Assembly: GCA_002352225.1 (NCBI GenBank)
Contig: DEIA01000018.1
Span: forward strand, 1-38,133
DNA: 38,133 nt
Direction: 5' to 3'
DNA from: Flammeovirgaceae bacterium UBA2786
Lineage (GTDB): Bacteria > Bacteroidota > Bacteroidia > Cytophagales > Cyclobacteriaceae
Positions 33,329-38,133 of the stretch are shown piece by piece (positions within the stretch are counted from its first letter, which is position 1; every line of letters begins with the position of its first letter). The notes under the pieces are model-generated. The model did no database searches. It saw only the letters and a program-made list of their open reading frames with translations, and was not told where the DNA came from. Made by a program: the position numbers and the translations under genes.

Positions 33329-34267
33329 TTGAGAACAACTAAAGACTATTTTCTTCTTCTTGTTAAAGGTGTTAGCATGGGCGGTGCCGATGTAGTACCT
33401 GGTGTATCCGGTGGAACAGTTGCCTTCATAACCGGCATTTATGAAGAACTCATTCAATCTATCAAGTCGATAGATATGAATGCTATTAAATTGCTGCTGA
33501 GATTCAGAATTGCAGAATTCTGGAAACAAATTAATGGCAATTTTCTGATTACACTGGTTACCGGAATTTTGATAAGCCTTCTGTCGTTATCCAAACTCAT
33601 GCTTTATCTTTTAGAGCATCACCCTATTTCAATCTGGTCTTTTTTCTTTGGATTAATCCTCATCTCCACTCCACTCATTCTTCGCGATATAAAGAAGTGG
33701 AATGCAGGCACCGTACTTTCATTCATAGCAGGGGTCGTAATTGCGTATTGGATCACGATTGTATCGCCTGCAGAAACCCCAAGCAATTTATTCTTCATTT
33801 TCTGTTGCGGAGCCATTGCTATTTGTGCCATGATTTTACCCGGTATTTCAGGTGCTTTCATTTTGTTGTTGTTGGGTAAATACGAATATATGATTACCGC
33901 GCTCACCGAGTTTAATATTCCGGTGATAATGGTTTTTGTAGCTGGTTGTGTGTTGGGTCTTCTGGGATTCTCGCACTTCTTAAATTGGATTCTCAAAAAT
34001 TACCGCTATGCAACACTGGCCGTACTGGCTGGTTTTATGCTTGGATCTTTAAACAAAGTATGGCCCTGGAAACAAGTGGTTTCCTTCCGTCTTAACTCGG
34101 CAGGTGAACAAGTACCTGCTTTTGATAAAAGTATTGCCCCCTGGGATTATCTGGCCAATACCGGCCAGGACCCGCAGATATTAAAAGCCATTCTGTTTGT
34201 CATGCTGGGAATCATTCTGGTTATAGGCATTGAAAAAACAGCGGCTTACCTGAAATCAAAACCATAA
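33329..34267 (+). CDS. DUF368 membrane protein, probable undecaprenyl-phosphate translocase
   Basis: The 312-residue polytopic protein starts at a TTG 3 bases after comA (MRTTKDYFLLLVKGVSMGGA); no ATG fits until residue 17, which would cut the first helix. The two DUF368 half-motifs are present: ADVVPGVSGGT near residues 20-30 and MILPGISGAFILLLLGKYE near 168-186, inverted-repeat hallmarks of the family. About eight helices are visible. DUF368 proteins (PopT) were shown to recycle undecaprenyl phosphate across the cytoplasmic membrane, supporting peptidoglycan and surface polysaccharide synthesis. The exopolysaccharide operon just upstream uses that carrier. Confidence 0.9.
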   Translation: MRTTKDYFLLLVKGVSMGGADVVPGVSGGTVAFITGIYEELIQSIKSIDMNAIKLLLRFRIAEFWKQINGNFLITLVTGILISLLSLSKLMLYLLEHHPISIWSFFFGLILISTPLILRDIKKWNAGTVLSFIAGVVIAYWITIVSPAETPSNLFFIFCCGAIAICAMILPGISGAFILLLLGKYEYMITALTEFNIPVIMVFVAGCVLGLLGFSHFLNWILKNYRYATLAVLAGFMLGSLNKVWPWKQVVSFRLNSAGEQVPAFDKSIAPWDYLANTGQDPQILKAILFVMLGIILVIGIEKTAAYLKSKP

Positions 34268-34275
34268 CCCACAAC

Positions 34276-35019
34276 ATGGAAAAGAAATTTGGCCTTATTG
34301 GCTCAACGGTTAGTCATTCCTTCTCAAAATCATATTTTGATGAGAAATTTTTTCGCGAAGGTTTACGCGATTATCATTACGACTTGTATTCATTACCCAC
34401 TATTGACGATCTGAAAAAATTGCTTGACGAAAACCCGGAGCTGGCCGGATTAAACGTAACGATCCCATACAAGGAACAAGTGATTAAATTTTTGAGCGAC
34501 ATTGATAACGATGCAAAAAAAATTGGAGCGGTTAACGTTATTAAAATTCAAAATGGAAAACTGAAGGGCTATAACACCGATGCCGCTGCATTCTACGAAT
34601 CGCTTGAGAAATGGTACCCCCGTTCCGAAAAATCAAGAGCTTTGATCTTAGGAACCGGTGGATCATCTAAAGCCGTACAGCAGGCACTTATCAACTTAAA
34701 TATTCCATTCGAATTGGTATCGCGCGATGCAAAAAGCGGACAACACACCTACGAAAGCCTGAAGAAAGACGGTTCGCCTATTTCCAATGCTAACCTTATA
34801 ATCAATACCAGTCCGCTGGGTATGTCGCCCAACACCAATGCGTACCCGGCTATTGATTATGACCTGCTCACTTCCGATCATTACGTGTATGATTTAATCT
34901 ACAACCCGGCCCGTACCATGTTTTTACAACGGGCTGAGATGCGCAACGCCCATTTCAAAAATGGTTTGGAAATGCTCCACATTCAGGCAGAGAAATCGTG
35001 GAATATCTGGAATAACTAA
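34276..35019 (+). CDS. aroE: Shikimate dehydrogenase
   Basis: The 247-residue protein has the substrate-binding motif GSTVSHSFSKSYFDE (the two Ser that hold shikimate), GLNVTIPYKE with the catalytic Lys, GAVNVI, GYNTDA with the catalytic Asp, and the nucleotide motif LGTGGSSKAV, then NTSPLGM and YDLIYNPART. It reduces 3-dehydroshikimate to shikimate with NADPH in the cytoplasm. It is slightly short of the E. coli enzyme, as in other Bacteroidota. It is 8 bases after the DUF368 gene, ending the operon begun at 31112. Confidence 0.95.
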   Translation: MEKKFGLIGSTVSHSFSKSYFDEKFFREGLRDYHYDLYSLPTIDDLKKLLDENPELAGLNVTIPYKEQVIKFLSDIDNDAKKIGAVNVIKIQNGKLKGYNTDAAAFYESLEKWYPRSEKSRALILGTGGSSKAVQQALINLNIPFELVSRDAKSGQHTYESLKKDGSPISNANLIINTSPLGMSPNTNAYPAIDYDLLTSDHYVYDLIYNPARTMFLQRAEMRNAHFKNGLEMLHIQAEKSWNIWNN

Positions 35020-35160
35020 TTTACCCTAGTTTACAATTTTGGTTACGTAACTACACCAGCGACAAGAGTATGTCAGCAGTAAGTCGATTTTTGTAATTTT
35101 TTTCAACCTATTGCAACCATTTATCAAACTAATCAGTTAGGCCAATTGGAATAACTGACT

Positions 35161-35168
35161 TAGATTTA
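35161..35168 (+). promoter_or_regulatory. Candidate -7 box (TAGATTTA) for uvrB
   Basis: TAGATTTA differs from TAnnTTTG at the last base and ends five bases before the uvrB ATG at 35174. The 154-base gap 35020-35173 otherwise shows no clear hairpin. Confidence 0.3.
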
Positions 35169-35173
35169 CCCGC

Positions 35174-37198
35174 ATGGATTTTGGCCTTAACAGCGAGTAC
35201 GTACCCATGGGCGATCAGCCACAGGCTATCAAAAAGCTGGTACAGGGTCTTACTGAAGGAGAGGCGCACCAGACTTTGCTTGGTGTAACGGGTTCTGGAA
35301 AGACATTTACAATTGCTAATGTAATAGCGCAGGTAAACAGGCCAACACTAGTCCTTAGCCACAATAAAACACTGGCTGCACAATTGTATGGCGAGTTCAA
35401 ACAGTTCTTTCCTGAAAACGCGGTTGAATACTTTATTTCCTATTACGACTACTATCAACCTGAAGCATTTATTCCGTCTTCAAATCTTTACATCGAAAAA
35501 GATCTTTCCATCAACGAAGAAATTGAAAAACTTCGGTTAAGTGCTACCTCTTCGTTACTAAGCGGCCGCAGAGATGTTTTGGTGGTGGCTTCCGTGTCGT
35601 GCATTTATGGTATTGGTAATCCGGAAGAGTTTGGAAAGAATCGCATACAACTTAACGTAGGCGAAATGATTCCACGCAACAAACTTTTGTTTGCGCTGGT
35701 CGATATTCTGTATCATAGAACGGAGGTCGATTTTAAACGAGGCACCTTCCGCGTAAAAGGCGATACGGTAGATGTGTTTCTCGCCTATGCCGACTACGCC
35801 TTACGCATTTATTTTTTTGGCGATGAAATTGAAGCCATTCAGTTAATTGACCCGATCTCAGGAAAAAAAATAGCCGATGAAAAAACTGCTGTAATTTTTC
35901 CGGCTAACTTATTTGTTACGGGGAAAGAATTGTTACAAACTGCCATCCGCGAAATACAAGACGACATGGTGTTGCAGGTGGATATGTTTGAACAGGAAAA
36001 AAAACACCTGGAGGCAAAACGATTAAAAGAACGTACTGAGTTCGATCTGGAAATGATGCGCGAACTGGGTTATTGTAGTGGTATTGAAAACTATTCGCGG
36101 TATTTCGACAGACGCCAGGCCGGAGCACGCCCCTTTTGTTTGATTGATTATTTTCCCGATGATTTTCTTCTGGTAATTGATGAGAGCCACGTAACCGTAC
36201 CTCAGGTTCGGGCTATGTGGGGAGGCGATCGCTCGCGTAAAGTAAATCTGGTTGACTATGGTTTTAGGCTGCCCTCGGCATTAGATAACAGACCGCTTAC
36301 ATTCAACGAGTTTGAAGCGTTGGTAAACCAGGCGATCTATGTTAGTGCCACCCCAGCCGAATATGAATTACGGAAGTCGGAAGGCGTGGTAATTGAACAA
36401 CTCATTCGCCCCACAGGGCTATTGGATCCTCAGATTGATGTGCGGCCCAGTCGTAACCAGATTGACGATTTATTTGAAGAAATTGATGAACGTGTAAAAA
36501 AGAAAGAGCGGGTATTGGTAACTACGCTTACCAAACGCATGGCCGAAGAGCTGACTAAATTTATGGCACGTGCAGCTATCAAGTGCCGGTACATACATTC
36601 TGAAGTAACCACATTAGATCGTGTTGAGATTTTACGTGAACTTCGGTTGGGTGTGTTTGACGTATTGGTTGGTGTAAACCTGTTGCGCGAAGGGTTGGAT
36701 TTACCGGAAGTATCGTTGGTAGCCATTATGGATGCCGATAAAGAGGGGTTCTTACGCAATCAACGTTCACTGGTTCAAACTATTGGCCGCGCAGCACGTA
36801 ACGAAAACGGCAAAGTAATTATGTATGCCGATACAGTTACCGAATCGATGCAGATGGCGATTGACGAAACAAACAGACGCAGAAAAATTCAGCAGGATTA
36901 CAATCTGGAACATGGCATTACCCCAAGAACGGTTATCAAATCGAAAGACTCTATTCTTGGGCAAACCAAAGTAGCCGACTCGAAGAAAACCACGAAGCGG
37001 TATTATATAGAAGAAGAAGAGAAATCTTTGGCGGCTGATCCGGTTATGGCTTATTTAAGTAAATCTGAACTGGAAAAAATGGCCGATCGAACACGAAAAG
37101 CTATGGAAAAAGCTGCGAAAGAGTTAGAGTTTATAGAAGCAGCCCGTTTGCGCGATGAATACCTGGCCATTCAAAAATTATTAGAAGAAAAGAAGTAG
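35174..37198 (+). CDS. uvrB: Excinuclease ABC subunit B
   Basis: The 674-residue protein has the full UvrB layout: Walker A GVTGSGKTF near residues 38-46, SHNKTLAAQLYGEFKQFFP, the beta-hairpin YYDYYQPEAFIP that opens DNA, DESHVTVPQ with the Walker B position, YVSATPAEYE, the second helicase half (TLTKRMAEEL, IHSEVTTLDR, VGVNLLREGLDLPEV, QTIGRAARN) and a C-terminal UVR domain (ELEKMADRTRKAMEKAA, FIEAARLRDEY) that contacts UvrC. It works with UvrA and UvrC in nucleotide excision repair. A small gene follows 3 bases downstream. Confidence 0.98.
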   Translation: MDFGLNSEYVPMGDQPQAIKKLVQGLTEGEAHQTLLGVTGSGKTFTIANVIAQVNRPTLVLSHNKTLAAQLYGEFKQFFPENAVEYFISYYDYYQPEAFIPSSNLYIEKDLSINEEIEKLRLSATSSLLSGRRDVLVVASVSCIYGIGNPEEFGKNRIQLNVGEMIPRNKLLFALVDILYHRTEVDFKRGTFRVKGDTVDVFLAYADYALRIYFFGDEIEAIQLIDPISGKKIADEKTAVIFPANLFVTGKELLQTAIREIQDDMVLQVDMFEQEKKHLEAKRLKERTEFDLEMMRELGYCSGIENYSRYFDRRQAGARPFCLIDYFPDDFLLVIDESHVTVPQVRAMWGGDRSRKVNLVDYGFRLPSALDNRPLTFNEFEALVNQAIYVSATPAEYELRKSEGVVIEQLIRPTGLLDPQIDVRPSRNQIDDLFEEIDERVKKKERVLVTTLTKRMAEELTKFMARAAIKCRYIHSEVTTLDRVEILRELRLGVFDVLVGVNLLREGLDLPEVSLVAIMDADKEGFLRNQRSLVQTIGRAARNENGKVIMYADTVTESMQMAIDETNRRRKIQQDYNLEHGITPRTVIKSKDSILGQTKVADSKKTTKRYYIEEEEKSLAADPVMAYLSKSELEKMADRTRKAMEKAAKELEFIEAARLRDEYLAIQKLLEEKK

Positions 37199-37201
37199 TT
37201 T

Positions 37202-37648
37202 ATGCCCATAACAAAATTCACTCTCAGCATCGTAGCTCTTTTACTCACAGTTATTACATGCAACTCGCAAAGCAGTAACGATATTTTAGTAGGCGCTGGT
37301 TTTGACTTAATTAAAACCGATTACAACCATTTTGGCAACAAACTTCAGGTTGGTGCCGAAGCAAATTATTTTGTAGTAAGACATTTTGCAGCAGGAGCTG
37401 GCTTAGAATTATGGACGCATCATCCAGCCTCGTTTACAATGGGTATGCGATATTACCCTCTTGATAATTTCTTTGTACGCTTTCGCGGATTGATAGGTGC
37501 CAATGATGTGGCGCTGGGTGGTGGTTGGGCAAAACCCATTAATGAAAAATTGCGGTTTGAGGCTATTGGCGATTTTTATTTTGGCCAAACTGAGTTTGGT
37601 ATTCGCGCAGGTATTGCGTACGTAATCAAAAATAAGAATGGGCAATAA
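37202..37648 (+). CDS. Small secreted outer-membrane beta-barrel-like protein
   Basis: The 148-residue product has a signal peptide (MPITKFTLSIVALLLTVITC...SQS) and then alternating hydrophobic/polar strands with aromatic ends: ILVGAGFDLIKTDY, LQVGAEANYFVVRHFAAGAGLELW, TMGMRYYPLDNFFVRFRGLIG and FGIRAGIAYVIKN. This fits a small outer-membrane barrel of 6-8 strands. The cleavage region contains VITCNSQ, so a lipoprotein is a weaker alternative. Start is 3 bases after the uvrB stop, so it is probably co-transcribed, although a DNA-repair link is not implied. Function unknown. Confidence 0.75.
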   Translation: MPITKFTLSIVALLLTVITCNSQSSNDILVGAGFDLIKTDYNHFGNKLQVGAEANYFVVRHFAAGAGLELWTHHPASFTMGMRYYPLDNFFVRFRGLIGANDVALGGGWAKPINEKLRFEAIGDFYFGQTEFGIRAGIAYVIKNKNGQ

Positions 37649-37665
37649 TCAGGATAAGCCTGATT
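37647..37665. terminator. Hairpin between convergent genes
   Basis: AATCAGG (37647-37653) and CCTGATT (37659-37665) form a perfect 7-bp stem with a 5-base loop, overlapping the stop codon at 37646-37648. It lies between convergent genes and probably ends transcription, though no long T-run follows on either strand. Confidence 0.5.
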
Positions 37666-37695
37666 TCAATTCAACCCGTATTGAAGCGTAACAAC

Positions 37696-38133
37696 TTACT
37701 GTTTCGCGTACCCACTTACTCCAAAGCTATGTGCATACGTCCATACTCTATGCGGAGTTAGTGGTGGAAAATAAAGAAAATCGCCCGGATGGATTGTCGT
37801 TTCGTATAGATAGGATTCATCCAGGTCAAGCGGTGGATCGGTATAGTTTCCTTTCTTATCAGGCTTAAACGGATTTTCTTGCACATCAATAAGCTGCCAT
37901 TTTTTTATTCCTTGTTGTAAATACATCCAGCCTCCTCCATGATTGGGATCAACATGCAAAGGTGTATACGAACCATTCCGTGTAAGGGTTAAGCAAATCT
38001 TCTTGCGCGATCTTTTTACTGACTTTAGAAGCAATTCCGGAAGTTCAGTATCCAGCAACACCGGAAACGGAGCATCTACAATATTCATTGATAACGATTC
38101 CTGTCTGAATTGCCGAAATGCTTCGCTCGCCCA
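37696..38133 (-). CDS. JmjC/cupin_8-type oxygenase-like protein, 3' part (5' end outside window)
   Basis: The minus-strand frame is open from the stop at 37696 to the window edge, reading WASEAFRQFRQESLSM before the internal Met at 38088, so the gene probably continues beyond the window. The cupin core is visible: TPLHVDPNHGG with the HxD metal motif, MYLQQGIKKWQLID as in JmjC-like hydroxylases, TIHPGDFLYFPPLTPHRVWT with the distal His, and a terminal strand SFGVSGYAKQ. These proteins bind Fe(II) and 2-oxoglutarate and hydroxylate proteins, such as ribosomal subunits, or small molecules. The substrate cannot be read here. Confidence 0.8.
   Translation of the reverse strand, partial: WASEAFRQFRQESLSMNIVDAPFPVLLDTELPELLLKSVKRSRKKICLTLTRNGSYTPLHVDPNHGGGWMYLQQGIKKWQLIDVQENPFKPDKKGNYTDPPLDLDESYLYETTIHPGDFLYFPPLTPHRVWTYAHSFGVSGYAKQ

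Noticed and set aside
33697..33996. Minus-strand open frames inside the DUF368 gene
   Set aside because: Shadows of hydrophobic coding sequence; the plus-strand product has the family motifs.

Overview
The window looks like chromosomal DNA of a Bacteroidota member, most likely order Cytophagales. The evidence is three large secreted proteins ending in the type B sorting (gliding-motility-associated, CHU_C-like) domain of the type IX secretion system, several TAnnTTTG-like promoter boxes close to start codons, a class 2 dihydroorotate dehydrogenase, and the gene families present. I see no tRNA, rRNA, CRISPR array, insertion sequence or prophage. No gene-free stretch exceeds 300 bases; the longest are 3973-4207, 10242-10462, 24879-25060 and 19975-20151.

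Layout. 1-906: C-terminal part of a T9SS type B surface protein. 1004-3969: tight operon of an NTF2-like secreted protein, a 7-helix membrane protein and a serine hydrolase whose SxxK motif reads SxxR. 4024-4172: decayed LuxR-type helix-turn-helix fragment. 4208-5365: AAA/DUF4143 ATPase. 5460-10241 and 10463-16609: two giant T9SS adhesin-like proteins, one with two (TIG + seven FG-GAP motifs) modules, the other with twelve fibronectin-III-like repeats in an A-B alternating order. 16694-19974: an oligopeptidase B-like lipoprotein and a five-bladed glycosidase-like lipoprotein. 20152-22667 (minus strand): pyrD, a DUF4136 protein and xerD. 22687-23103: aroQ. 23152-24878 (minus strand): a YbjN-like protein and hflX. 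25061-31013: translationally coupled exopolysaccharide operon (GT4 glycosyltransferase, Wza-type exporter, Wzc-type tyrosine kinase, PHP-type tyrosine phosphatase, SDR epimerase/reductase). 31112-35019: TPR protein, phosphosulfolactate synthase, DUF368 transporter, aroE. 35174-37648: uvrB and a small beta-barrel-like protein. 37696-38133: partial JmjC/cupin protein on the minus strand.

How the parts fit. The left half is mainly cell-surface: T9SS proteins, lipoprotein hydrolases and secreted enzymes. The centre is housekeeping (pyrimidine and shikimate synthesis, chromosome dimer resolution, ribosome-associated GTPase). The exopolysaccharide operon is followed by a DUF368 protein, a family shown to translocate undecaprenyl phosphate, the carrier such operons consume. 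The most unusual signals lie in the adhesin region: two genes share an almost identical sorting-domain tail at DNA level; two carry the same TCACAT-N4-ATGTGA inverted repeat upstream, one inside a perfect 30-bp palindrome; and both giant proteins show higher-order modular duplication.
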